A stretch of DNA of 64,000 bases, taken from the NCBI RefSeq assembly GCF_902150045.1, contig NZ_CABFVU010000005.1, positions 62,001 to 126,000 on the forward strand, read 5' to 3'. This document shows, in pieces, positions 53,914 through 62,261 of this stretch. The number at the start of each line of letters is the position of its first letter. The first letter of the stretch is position 1. Below the pieces are notes generated by a model that worked only from the letters and a program-made list of their open reading frames with translations, had not been told where the DNA came from and made no database searches. The DNA is from Chitinophaga polysaccharea. Lineage in GTDB: Bacteria > Bacteroidota > Bacteroidia > Chitinophagales > Chitinophagaceae. The translations under genes were made by a program, and so were the position numbers.

Positions 53914-55371
53914 ATGATCCTGAAGGGAATAACAACACTGGCGCTTACCGGCATGATGCTCGCGTCCTATGCCGGTAAGGCACAGGTGCGGCCCAACATC
54001 GTTTTCATCCTTGCCGATGATCTTGGCTATGGCGACCTGGGCGCATACGGGCAAACAAAGATCAAAACGCCTAACATCGACCGGCTGGCAAAACAGGGCA
54101 TGCTATTCACCCGGTTTTATGCAGGCACCTCTGTTTGCGCGCCATCCCGCTCTGCCTTGCTTACCGGCCAGCACAGTGGCCACACCTACATCCGGGGCAA
54201 TAAGGAAATAGCACCGGAAGGGCAGGAGCCCCTGCCCGATACCGCGCAAAGCTATGCACAGCTGCTGCAGAAAGCAGGTTATACCACCGGCGCTTTTGGT
54301 AAATGGGGACTGGGCATGGTAGGCACCACCGGCGCCCCGGATAAGAAAGGATTCGATGTATTTTTCGGGTACAATTGCCAGCGCCAGTCGCACCGCTATT
54401 ACCCTACCCACCTATGGAGCAACAATGAAAAGGTAACGCTTACAGGTAATGATCTTACCGCAAAGAAAATATATGCCCCTGCACTGATCCAGGAAAAAAC
54501 ACTGGCCTTTATTGAAGGCAGCAAAAATAAGCCCTTCTTCCTTTTTGTGCCTACCACTTTGCCCCATGCGGAATTACAGGGGCCTGATGATGAGTACTAC
54601 AAACAATATGAAAACAGCTTTGAGGAGCATCCTTATAAAGGCGCTGATTATGGCCCCGGGGCACAGCCGGGCGGTTATGCCTCCGTGGCAAAGCCACGCG
54701 CTACCTATGCTGCCATGGTAAGCCGCATGGATGCCTATGTGGGGCAGATATTGGATAAGCTGGATGCACTGGGGCTTACAGACAATACCATCGTAATTTT
54801 CAGCAGCGATAATGGCGCACACCGTGAAGGCGGCGCTGACCCGGAATTTTTTAACAGCTCCGGCGGACTGCGTGGCTACAAACGCGATTTATATGAAGGA
54901 GGTATTAAAACATCCTTTATTGTGAAGTGGCCGGGTAAGGTAAAGCCCAACAGTAAAAGCGATTTTATCGGCGCCTTCTGGGACCTGATGCCTACACTGA
55001 CCGATATTGCTGGCGCGCCCAGACCTGCTTATACTGATGGTATCTCTTTCCTGCCAACTTTACTGGGTAAAGGAAACCAGCCACAGCATAAGTACCTGTA
55101 CTGGGAGTTTCATGAAAGCGGCGGCCGGCAGGCCCTGCGCATGGGCAAGTGGAAGGGTGTGAAGCTGAATGTGATAAAGGATAAAAACGCCCCGCTTGAA
55201 TTATATGATCTTAGCAATGATCCTGCGGAACAACATAACATAGCCGCAGCGCATAAGGATATTGTGCAACAGATGAACAGTTACATTAAATCGGAACATA
55301 TAGAAAGCGAGGTGTTCCCGCTAACAGGAAAACAAAAACGCAGGAAAACAAGGCAGCCGCTCCATCGTTGA
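53914..55371 (+). CDS. S1-family sulfatase
   Basis: 485 residues with a signal peptide ending near YAGKAQ. The formylglycine-forming motif is C75-A-P-S-R79 in SVCAPSRSALLTG, so maturation by a formylglycine-generating or anaerobic sulfatase-maturing enzyme is needed. Metal ligands are D35-D36 in LADDLGYGD and D-N in IVIFSSDNGAHREGG. The C-terminal subdomain has QALRMGKWKGVKLN and LYDLSNDPAEQHN. It removes sulfate from glycans in the periplasm. Its place 20 bases after susD suggests that the locus targets a sulfated polysaccharide. Confidence 0.94.
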   Translation: MILKGITTLALTGMMLASYAGKAQVRPNIVFILADDLGYGDLGAYGQTKIKTPNIDRLAKQGMLFTRFYAGTSVCAPSRSALLTGQHSGHTYIRGNKEIAPEGQEPLPDTAQSYAQLLQKAGYTTGAFGKWGLGMVGTTGAPDKKGFDVFFGYNCQRQSHRYYPTHLWSNNEKVTLTGNDLTAKKIYAPALIQEKTLAFIEGSKNKPFFLFVPTTLPHAELQGPDDEYYKQYENSFEEHPYKGADYGPGAQPGGYASVAKPRATYAAMVSRMDAYVGQILDKLDALGLTDNTIVIFSSDNGAHREGGADPEFFNSSGGLRGYKRDLYEGGIKTSFIVKWPGKVKPNSKSDFIGAFWDLMPTLTDIAGAPRPAYTDGISFLPTLLGKGNQPQHKYLYWEFHESGGRQALRMGKWKGVKLNVIKDKNAPLELYDLSNDPAEQHNIAAAHKDIVQQMNSYIKSEHIESEVFPLTGKQKRRKTRQPLHR

Positions 55372-55395
55372 ATGGAGCGGCTGCCTTGTTTTTTA
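55345..55395 (+). terminator. Strong terminator of the SusC/D-sulfatase operon
   Basis: A 21-bp stem: AAAACAAGGCAGCCGCTCCA and one more T (55345-55365) pair with the mirror at 55372-55392, followed by T-rich sequence. The left arm lies inside the last codons of the sulfatase gene. Confidence 0.9.
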
Positions 55396-55412
55396 TATCA
55401 TTCATTAAATAC

Positions 55413-55420
55413 TACTTTTG
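55413..55420 (+). promoter_or_regulatory. -7 box for the methyltransferase gene
   Basis: TACTTTTG is an exact TAnnTTTG match 19 bases before the ATG at 55440. Confidence 0.5.
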
Positions 55421-55439
55421 ATGAAGAAAAAATGAAGTA

Positions 55440-56045
55440 ATGGAAAGAAAGGAGCATTGGGAGAATATTTACAGCAATAAGCAACCGGAAGAAATGAGCT
55501 GGACACAAGAAGTTCCAGCTACTTCTCTGGCATTGATAAACAGCTTTAATGTACCAAAAGATGCTCCCGTTATTGATATTGGAGGAGGGGAAAGTAAACT
55601 GGTAGATCACCTGCTGGCCGCCGGTTATACAGACATCACCGTACTGGATATTTCAGCGCATGCCCTGGAACGGGCAAAGGCACGGTTGGGAGAGCAGGCC
55701 CAAAAGGTGAACTGGCTGGTACAGGATATCACTACGTTTGCGCCTACACGTACTTATGCGGTGTGGCACGACAGGGCCACCTTTCATTTTCTTACCGCTC
55801 CCGAACAAATAGCCGCTTACCTGCAGGCAGCCGCTAAAGCAGTAAATGGTTATATGGCTATTGGGACCTTTTCTGATAAAGGCCCCGAAAAATGCAGCGG
55901 CCTCACCATAAAACAATATTCAGAGAAAGAATTGACCGAACAGCTGACCCCGTTGTTCGAAAAACTGCATTGCGTCACAGAAGATCATATTACCCCTTTT
56001 AATACCCTGCAGCATTTTTTATTCTGTAGCTTTAAATCACGCTGA
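55440..56045 (+). CDS. Class I SAM-dependent methyltransferase (thiopurine/tellurite-like)
   Basis: 201 residues. WENIYSNKQPEEMSW at the N terminus and the SAM motif VIDIGGGESKLVDHLL (~43-58), then ITVLDISAHALERAKARLG (acidic ribose-binding residue), DITTFAPTRTYAVWHDRATF and YMAIGTFSDKGPEKCSGL. This arrangement, with WHDRATFHF after motif III, is typical of small methyltransferases annotated in many Bacteroidota; the substrate is unknown. Monocistronic. Confidence 0.88.
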   Translation: MERKEHWENIYSNKQPEEMSWTQEVPATSLALINSFNVPKDAPVIDIGGGESKLVDHLLAAGYTDITVLDISAHALERAKARLGEQAQKVNWLVQDITTFAPTRTYAVWHDRATFHFLTAPEQIAAYLQAAAKAVNGYMAIGTFSDKGPEKCSGLTIKQYSEKELTEQLTPLFEKLHCVTEDHITPFNTLQHFLFCSFKSR

Positions 56046-56175
56046 TGTATAAATAACCACCTATTTTTCCGTATCTTAATGATCACAAATCAGTAGCACA
56101 GCCATATCGTATTCAGAAGAACAGTTCAACCATATCCACATTATTGAAGAACTACTCACGCGAGTAGTGTGATGC

Positions 56176-56653
56176 ATGCATATCCCAGCTACCTTATCGC
56201 TGATGGTGAAGGATGATCCGCGTAACCTGAGCACTATGAGCTATTCTGATAACCAGTTCCGTCATAAGGTGGTAGTATATGGTACGCTGCCTACTTTCTG
56301 GGGCATCAATGTAGGGGTGCGTTATTCCGGTATAGGCGGTATGCGTTATTCGCTGGCTGTAGGCGGTAACGTGAATGGCGACTTTGTGAATTCAAACGAC
56401 CTGGCCTATGATCTGTTTTGGCAGCAGCAGGAAACAGTATCTTGAGCCATCCTGTGATATTTTCAACGTCGCCAATATGTTTAACAAGGAATGGGCTACC
56501 AGTAAGCTCCCGGGCAAACAGAATATCTATTCTTTGGGTGGCTTTGATCGCGCTACGTCTACCTACAGGTATAATGTGAACGTGAATTCCGGTGTGGTAG
56601 TGCCTGGCGGTAACCCCTGGCAGATCCAGCTGGGGCTTCGTTACGGGTTTTAA
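56176..56653 (+). pseudogene. Relic of an Oar-type TonB receptor C terminus
   Basis: The first frame (56176-~56415) reads ATLSLMVKDDPRNLSTMSYS, DNQFRHKVVVYG and VRYSGIGGMRYSL. The next frame (~56440-56653) reads CDIFNVANMFNKEWATSKL, GGFDRATSTYRYNVN and NPWQIQLGLRYGF. Both align in order with the C-terminal barrel strands of the intact receptor at 24722-27883, but about 60 residues between them are deleted and the first ~820 are absent. It is a decayed paralogue. No promoter or signal peptide is present. Confidence 0.85.
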
Positions 56654-56734
56654 TTAAAGATATATAAAGAAGATAAAAAGCAGCCGGCCATTGTGCCGGT
56701 TGTTTTTATTTTAAAAAAAAATTGGAAGAAAGAC

Positions 56735-56767
56735 TTGACTCTAACGTTACGTCATAGCCTACCTTTG
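56735..56767 (+). promoter_or_regulatory. MerR-type promoter with overlapping operator dyad
   Basis: A -33 TTG at 56735-56737 and an exact -7 box TACCTTTG at 56760-56767 are separated by 22 bases, longer than usual. The spacer holds the dyad TGACTCTAACGTTACGTCA (56736-56754) with a TAACGTTA core. MerR-family activators bind such dyads in over-long spacers and twist the DNA to start transcription. The regulator gene starts 27 bases downstream, so it is probably autoregulated. Confidence 0.7.
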
Positions 56768-56793
56768 TTTTCAACCAAACAGTTACTAAAGTG

Positions 56794-57552
56794 ATGAAGC
56801 ACTATGCGGTAAATAAACTGGCAAAACTGGCAGGTGTGAGTGTGCGCACGCTCCACTATTACGACCAGATCGGTTTGCTTACGCCCTCTGTGCGTACCGC
56901 CGCGGGGTACAGGCTATATGGCGAAACAGAATTGCTCCGGTTACAGCAGATCCTTTTTTACAGGGAGCTGGATGTGGAACTGAAAGACATCGGTAATATA
57001 CTGGATGATCCGGAATTTGACCTGGTGCATGCGTTGGAGTCGCACCGGCAAATGCTGTTATCGAAGAAAAGCCGTATAGAAACTTTAGTAGCTACTGTGG
57101 AGAAAACCATCTTTCACTTAAAAAACAAAGTAAACATGAACGTAGAAGATTTATATGCAGGGCTACCAAAGGAACAGGCTGAAGCCTGGCGCCGTGAGGC
57201 GAAGGAAAAGTGGCCGGACCAGGTAGCGCATGCAGAAAAGCAATTGCTAACTATGGATATGGACAGCTACCAGCAACTGCAGGAAGGTTTTAAAGCCAAT
57301 TGGGAAAAACTGGCTTTACTATCGGGCCAGGACCCCGCGACGGAGCAGGTGCAACGGGAAATTGATGTTCACTATCATTATATCCTGAAGTTCTGGGGTA
57401 AGGCCGGCAACCAGGCGGAAGCCTACAAGGGCCTGGGCGACCTGCTGGCCAATGATGAAAGGTATACGCAGGTAAATGGCGTAACCAAGCCGGCTTTTGG
57501 CAAATTTATGCAGCAGGCTATTCACATTTATGTGGAGCGCAGATTGCGGTAG
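56794..57552 (+). CDS. MerR-family regulator with TipAS ligand-binding domain
   Basis: 252 residues from the ATG at 56794. Residues ~5-72 are the MerR winged helix (VNKLAKLAGVSVRTLHYYDQ, IGLLTPSVRTAAGYRLY), then a coiled dimerisation helix (~80-115), then an all-helical TipAS domain (~120-252; KWPDQVAHAEKQLLTMD, VHYHYILKFWGKAGNQAEAY). TipAS domains bind thiopeptide or other bulky compounds, covalently in some cases. It probably controls its own promoter at 56735; no exporter or resistance gene is adjacent. A terminator follows. Confidence 0.93.
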   Translation: MKHYAVNKLAKLAGVSVRTLHYYDQIGLLTPSVRTAAGYRLYGETELLRLQQILFYRELDVELKDIGNILDDPEFDLVHALESHRQMLLSKKSRIETLVATVEKTIFHLKNKVNMNVEDLYAGLPKEQAEAWRREAKEKWPDQVAHAEKQLLTMDMDSYQQLQEGFKANWEKLALLSGQDPATEQVQREIDVHYHYILKFWGKAGNQAEAYKGLGDLLANDERYTQVNGVTKPAFGKFMQQAIHIYVERRLR

Positions 57553-57559
57553 ATACAGT

Positions 57560-57594
57560 CAGGGTACGGTGATAATACCGTACCCTGTTTTTTT
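57560..57594 (+). terminator. Intrinsic terminator of the MerR-type gene
   Basis: CAGGGTACGGT and ACCGTACCCTG form an 11-bp perfect stem with a 6-base loop followed by T7. Confidence 0.93.
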
Positions 57595-57611
57595 ATTTTT
57601 GAGAGATGTGA

Positions 57612-59177
57612 TTACCAGGCCCCCAACTCTGAAAGGACCGCATAATGCGAGTCCGCGTAATTGGAAGCGGTCACGATTTTGATATACCTGGCGGAAACAG
57701 TCGCCCCAAATGAGATATACTGTTTACCGTTTACATTCGCCAGCGTATAGTTACCCCTCGGTGTGTAGGTGATATTATCGGTGCTGGTGAATACTGAAAT
57801 GTCTTTTAAGGATCCGTTCAGGTTGAAGCGTTGCTGGAATGCCAGTCCCTGTATAGACTGTATGGCGCCCATGTTTACAATCACCGTATGCGGATGCGCC
57901 GGTTGTACGGATTTCCATTGTGTATGCCATATCGTTTCCTGGTCATTGTCCAGCAGGTTGATGGCAGGGCCATCGTCTTCCTGGCTGCTTACATAGGCAA
58001 TGCTCCAGGAAGATTTATTCAGTTCATCTTTGCTGATATCCAGTACAGGTTCGTTGTTTACAAAAGTATACGGGTAAGAGATCTCCGTAGAAGAGCCGTT
58101 GGTATACAGGAAGAGGATACGCAGGGTGTAATTGCCTGTTTTTTTATGGAATTCGCTGATGGGCATGCTCAGCTGTATACTGTCGCCCGAAGGCGCGGCT
58201 ACCCATGGAACGGCGTCGTAGTTGCTTCCTCCTTCGGGATCGTTATATACGTTTACATTATTCACCGTTTGCGTGGAGGAGAATTTCACTTTCAGCACAA
58301 TATTACCACCGGTATAACTGGCTTTGATAATATTGATGGTGGTGTTTCCTTCTTCATAAATACCTGTGGCGGTACTGGTGCGGAATACCTGTGAGTTGTT
58401 GAGAATAGCGGCGCTGGCAGCAGTAAGGAAGGTGGGGCTTTTTCCGTAGGTATAATTACCGCTTCCCATGAGAGCCGTGCCCTTCGCCGGATCCGCGGCT
58501 TCAGATACTTTTTCTTTATTATGCCGCAGGTTAAGGCCATGACCCAATTCATGCATAAGGCCGCCTATCCATTTGGTAGCGCGGTTGCCCAGCGTGGTAT
58601 TTTGCCCGAGGTAGCTGGTGTCCATTTCTGCATAGTCCAGTGCAAAGCACCAGCGGCCCACACCGTAGAAGGGTACGCCGCCGGGATCGCCGTCGAAGGC
58701 ATAGGTACTGGCAGGCATGATCACCAGTGTGTGCTCACTGTGCTTATCTGCCGGGTGTGCGGCAAACCAGGTGTTCAGTTCATCGATGACAATATAGCCG
58801 CCTCCATCATAAAGGTAGCTTGTTTTGGGTAGTGCGCCTTTTACTACGCTGATCTTCACCTTACCGGCGGAATCCAGCCGCAGCCCGAAGGAGCGGTTGC
58901 CATAGCCGTAATAGTTCATCCACTTGCTGTAGAAACGTTGCCCTTGCAGCAGGATACCGTTTAGCCGTTCCCGGTAGTGCGCGATAGTATCGCCATCGGA
59001 AGGTACAAAGTAAACCACATTCAGATCATACGCGCTGGGCGTAAAGTTTTGCAAACCTGATTTGTTTTTGTCGGGTGCAGGCTGGAATTCCCCGCCGGGG
59101 GTTCGTTTACAGGCCATAAAAAGGGTAGGCAATAATAGCATGCCTGCTAACATGGAACGAAGGTTTTTCCTTTTCAT
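57612..59177 (-). CDS. Secreted zinc metalloprotease-like lipoprotein with F5/8 type C domain
   Basis: 521 residues; lipoprotein signal with the Cys of LFMACKRTPGG. The zincin motif is H209-E-L-G-H213 followed by H219 (HELGHGLNLRH), the HExxHxxxxxH form of metzincin-like enzymes, in a domain (~45-270) that also shows VIMPASTYAFDGDPGG. A beta-sandwich (~280-380) leads to a C-terminal discoidin/CBM32-like domain (~390-521; INLLDNDQETIWHTQW, PHTVIVNMGAIQSIQGLAFQ, SARYIKIVTASN). It probably cleaves glycoproteins such as mucin-like substrates at the cell surface, with the discoidin domain binding sugar. Substrate is inference. Confidence 0.85.
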   Translation of the reverse strand: MKRKNLRSMLAGMLLLPTLFMACKRTPGGEFQPAPDKNKSGLQNFTPSAYDLNVVYFVPSDGDTIAHYRERLNGILLQGQRFYSKWMNYYGYGNRSFGLRLDSAGKVKISVVKGALPKTSYLYDGGGYIVIDELNTWFAAHPADKHSEHTLVIMPASTYAFDGDPGGVPFYGVGRWCFALDYAEMDTSYLGQNTTLGNRATKWIGGLMHELGHGLNLRHNKEKVSEAADPAKGTALMGSGNYTYGKSPTFLTAASAAILNNSQVFRTSTATGIYEEGNTTINIIKASYTGGNIVLKVKFSSTQTVNNVNVYNDPEGGSNYDAVPWVAAPSGDSIQLSMPISEFHKKTGNYTLRILFLYTNGSSTEISYPYTFVNNEPVLDISKDELNKSSWSIAYVSSQEDDGPAINLLDNDQETIWHTQWKSVQPAHPHTVIVNMGAIQSIQGLAFQQRFNLNGSLKDISVFTSTDNITYTPRGNYTLANVNGKQYISFGATVSARYIKIVTASNYADSHYAVLSELGAW

Positions 59178-59342
59178 TGTTCAGATTTATTGATTAACAA
59201 AAAACGGCAAGAATCGATAAGTTTGGTTTAAGACTTTCTGGGTTACGCGGTGATACGTTTCACAGATTCAGGTAAACTAAATTAAGGAATTGTTTCAGAA
59301 AGAAAAAAAATAATAAGGGGTAGAAAGTCATGGCGTACTTTA

Positions 59343-60080
59343 ATCTCCCCGCCGGGCTATGCCTTTATTATCGAATTTGAAGATATTGGCTATGTAAAAG
59401 ACGATGACGCGGAAAAGATTGATTATAGTGAAATGATGAAGAACATGCAGGAAGGAGAGAAGGAAACCAATGAAGCACGCGCTAAAGAGGGTTACCCGGG
59501 TATCCACCTGATTGGATGGGCGCAGCAGCCTTTCTACGATAAGCAAAATAAAGTACTGCATTGGGCAAAGGAGATCCGTTTCGACGACCAGGAAGGTGGG
59601 CACACATTGAACTATGAAATCCGTATCCTGGGCCGCCATGGCGTATTATCGCTCAACGCCGTTTGTAAAATGAGCGAGCTCCCGCTGGTGAAAGCAGATA
59701 TCAATAAGGTATTGCACATGGCTACCTTCACGCAGGGAAATACTTATTTTGATTTTGATCCTAAAATGGATAACGTGGCGGCTTGGTCTATCGGCGGGTT
59801 AGTGGCAGGTAAGGTACTGGCGAAGGTAGGTTTCTTTGCTATTTTGCTGAAGTATCTCGCTGCCGGGTGGAAATTTATAGCACTCGGATTTATAGCGCTG
59901 CTCGGATCTTTTAAACGTCTTTTCAGCCGGAAGAAAGCGGAAAAGGAAAGCGTTGCTTTTACAACAGGGGCAGGCGAGCCGGATGAAGCCAATGGTAATG
60001 GTGAACCGGGTAGTTCCAATGAAATAACAGATGCTCCTGCTTTGCCTCCGTCGGAAAATAATCCCGGAGAAAAGCCCTGA
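59343..60080 (+). pseudogene. 5'-truncated DUF2167 membrane-anchored protein gene
   Basis: The frame opens around 59343 with SPPGYAFIIEFEDIGYVKDD without a start codon; the first ATG is at 59433. The rest matches DUF2167 proteins: GIHLIGWAQQPFYDKQNKVL, LNYEIRILGRHGVLSLNAVC, FDFDPKMDNVAAWSIGGLVA and two C-terminal membrane helices, then a Ser/Glu/Asn/Pro-rich tail. About 110 N-terminal residues, including the signal peptide, are missing, so the gene is probably dead or makes a cytoplasmic fragment. The function of the family is unknown. Confidence 0.75.
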
Positions 60081-60103
60081 TTAAAACAGGACAATATATA
60101 AAC

Positions 60104-60145
60104 AAAGAAGCTGCCTCAAAATTACTTTTGAGACAGCTTCTTTTT
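60104..60145 (+). terminator. Intrinsic terminator after the DUF2167 remnant
   Basis: AAGAAGCTGCCTCAAAA and TTTTGAGACAGCTTCTT pair with one mismatch and a short loop, followed by a T run. Confidence 0.85.
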
Positions 60146-60261
60146 GTTTCTACCGGTAAAAAACTTGCTTTTACCGGCATGATGCTGCCATTAACCCATT
60201 TGTACTAGGCGGTGGTAAGGCAACCACCTATTTTCGTATCCATATTCAAAACCATTATCGT

Positions 60262-60774
60262 ATGAATGAAGCATATGAATTGAATGCGATCAAAGCGGCC
60301 AACAATGCCCTCTATCACGCTTTCCGGACGCTGGATTTCCGGGGCGCTTCGGTACATCTCACAGAAGATTGCGACTATATTACATTTAATGGCATGCACT
60401 TAAAGGGACGGGAGGAATATATTACAACGCACGAGCAGCTGATGAACAATTTTATATTCAAGGGAGCCAGGCTGCATGGCCATATCCGACAGGTGCGTTT
60501 CCTCGATGAAAATGTGGCGTTGGTAATAGCTACCGGCGCTATCCGTTTCCGCTGGCAGAAGAAGGTACCTGAAAGCCGCCAGTCGGTGAACACTACAGTA
60601 TGGTTGAAAAACCCGGAAGGCCAGTGGCAGATGTCTGCTTTTCACAATTGCCGCATTAAGAAAATGAACTGGCTGGCCAGGTGGATCATGGGGGCAACAA
60701 AAAAAACAACCCTGGAAAAGAAGCCGCAAATCACCCCGGTATTGTCGCCCCTGTATGTTTACCTGAATGAGTAA
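60262..60774 (+). CDS. SgcJ/EcaC-type NTF2-like protein
   Basis: 170 residues. N-terminal helix ELNAIKAANNALYHAFRTLD, the DCDYITFNGMHLKGREEYI strand-turn typical of SgcJ/EcaC-like NTF2 folds, RQVRFLDENVALVIATGAIR, and NTTVWLKNPEGQWQMSAFHN at the end of the domain; a short basic tail follows. It is cytoplasmic, with no signal peptide. Relatives are annotated as oxidoreductase or DUF4440 proteins, but the biochemical role is unclear. Confidence 0.85.
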   Translation: MNEAYELNAIKAANNALYHAFRTLDFRGASVHLTEDCDYITFNGMHLKGREEYITTHEQLMNNFIFKGARLHGHIRQVRFLDENVALVIATGAIRFRWQKKVPESRQSVNTTVWLKNPEGQWQMSAFHNCRIKKMNWLARWIMGATKKTTLEKKPQITPVLSPLYVYLNE

Positions 60775-60823
60775 TTTTGTTTTAAGAGATACTTCTCACA
60801 GGATCATTAAAAAAACAAACATT

Positions 60824-61035
60824 ATGTCATTCCAGGCTTATTTAGACAATATCAAAACAAAGACGGGCAAAACCGCAGCCGATTTAAAAAGCTGGCAGAG
60901 AAGAAAAAATTTCTCCGGAACGGCGAACTGGCGGTAAAAGCAGGCGAAATTGTAACCTGGCTGAAAGAAGAATACGAACTGGGGCACGGCCATGCCATGG
61001 CAATATTTGCTTACTTCAAAGGGAAACGTGACTAA
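60824..61035 (+). pseudogene. DUF4287 gene with a one-base deletion
   Basis: The first frame reads MSFQAYLDNIKTKTGKTAAD and then drifts out of frame to a stop after 37 codons. The next frame continues the DUF4287 domain exactly: FKKLAEKKKFLRNGELAVKA, GEIVTWLKEEYELGHGHAMA, IFAYFKGKRD, stop at 61033-61035. One extra T in the run near 60880 restores a 70-residue protein. It overlaps the convergent DoxX-like gene by 4 bases. Confidence 0.85.
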
Positions 61036-61475
61036 GCGCTTTTCCTTATCCCGTCTATACTCCAGCGGTATGCCGGTAAGGTGGACAATAAAAAACTACC
61101 GGCGCTGGCAGTGAGCACAGAATAATTCAACGGTGCAGCTATTCCCAGCGCTATGGTCATAGCCAGTGCAAAACCAAGCAGTAATACACCGCTGCCAATA
61201 GCGGCCCATCGCGTCCGGAAACCGGTGATCAGAAGAATAGCAAAAATTATTTCTGCCCCGGAAGCTATCCCCGCAAAAATTTCCGCTACTGAATAGGGGA
61301 GAAAGAACATCAGCTGAGCAGCATATTGCATAAAATGCTGCCAGTCGCCCCAACTCACATGTGATGCGCCCGGAGGCCCCCATGCACCCAACCTGTCGAG
61401 CCCCGCACACAGATAACTGGCGCCTAACCCTACGCGTAAAAAGAGTTGGGATATATCCTGCTTGATAGTCATCAT
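61032..61475 (-). CDS. DoxX-family membrane protein
   Basis: 147 residues from the ATG at 61475 (MMTIKQDISQLFLRV); an upstream in-frame TTG is less likely. Four membrane helices: LFLRVGLGASYLCAGLDRLG, PYSVAEIFAGIASGAEIIFA-ILLI, WAAIGSGVLLLGFALAMTIA, and YSVLTASAGSFLLSTLP. This fits DoxX-like quinol-oxidase-related or thioredoxin-linked membrane proteins; function uncertain. Confidence 0.82.
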   Translation of the reverse strand: MMTIKQDISQLFLRVGLGASYLCAGLDRLGAWGPPGASHVSWGDWQHFMQYAAQLMFFLPYSVAEIFAGIASGAEIIFAILLITGFRTRWAAIGSGVLLLGFALAMTIALGIAAPLNYSVLTASAGSFLLSTLPAYRWSIDGIRKSA

Positions 61476-61617
61476 GTAATAATTTTTGATACGCAAAAAT
61501 AACGCAGACCCCGTTGAACAGGATAGTCCAGTTTATAATCGGGTAGTAGTCCAGCTATAAATTTCCCCGGCTTTTAACGAATATGATTAATTTCAGTCCC
61601 TGAAAAAATATACCCGC

Positions 61618-62124
61618 ATGAAGAAATGGCTGACAGGCTTTCTTATCGCAATAACAATAGCAATAACAGTTACCGCTTTTCCACCCCGGAAAATAACCTG
61701 GGTGGCTATCGGCGATTCCATCACCTATCTCAATGAGCACCGCGATGAAACCGGGAACCGGATCACCAAAGGATACATGACAAGGGTAACCGAAAAGCTG
61801 CCGCATATACACTATATCAATAAAGGTTACAACGGCTGGACCTCCGGCGGTATAGCTGATGCCATAGAAAAACTGGACCTGTATCATAACAGCGGCATCA
61901 CCCTGGGAAATATGGTAAAGTATAAACGCCTGAAAGACCCCGCCACGGGGAAATACAGGGATTATCAGTGGCCGGATTATAAGGATATTCCTTTTCATCC
62001 CGGTACAGATGAATATCCGTACCCGGTATCTGCCATCGATATGACCTACGACGGGTTGCATCTTTCAGATAAAGGATTTGCTGTTATTGCAGATATGCTC
62101 GTGAAAATAATGAAACGTTATTAA
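61618..62124 (+). CDS. SGNH/GDSL hydrolase with internal deletion
   Basis: 168 residues with a signal peptide ending near VTAFPP. Block I is intact: VAIGDSITYLNE with the nucleophile Ser; block V is intact: YDGLHLSDKGF with the Asp and His. Between them DAIEKLDLYHNSGITLG joins sequence that in full-length relatives is separated by about 90-100 residues holding the oxyanion blocks II-III (Gly and GxND). The deletion is in frame. The product probably lacks esterase activity or is a pseudogene in an early stage. Confidence 0.75.
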   Translation: MKKWLTGFLIAITIAITVTAFPPRKITWVAIGDSITYLNEHRDETGNRITKGYMTRVTEKLPHIHYINKGYNGWTSGGIADAIEKLDLYHNSGITLGNMVKYKRLKDPATGKYRDYQWPDYKDIPFHPGTDEYPYPVSAIDMTYDGLHLSDKGFAVIADMLVKIMKRY

Positions 62125-62261
62125 ACGTGCCATAGCCTGTTCTATTACTGAAAATCAAACAACATTGTTAACTTGAAAAGTTGGTTAATCCCAGGGAAGG
62201 CTGTTGCTATACATACTATGCAATAAATATGCTATATTACCCCAGGTTTAAATCTTAAATA

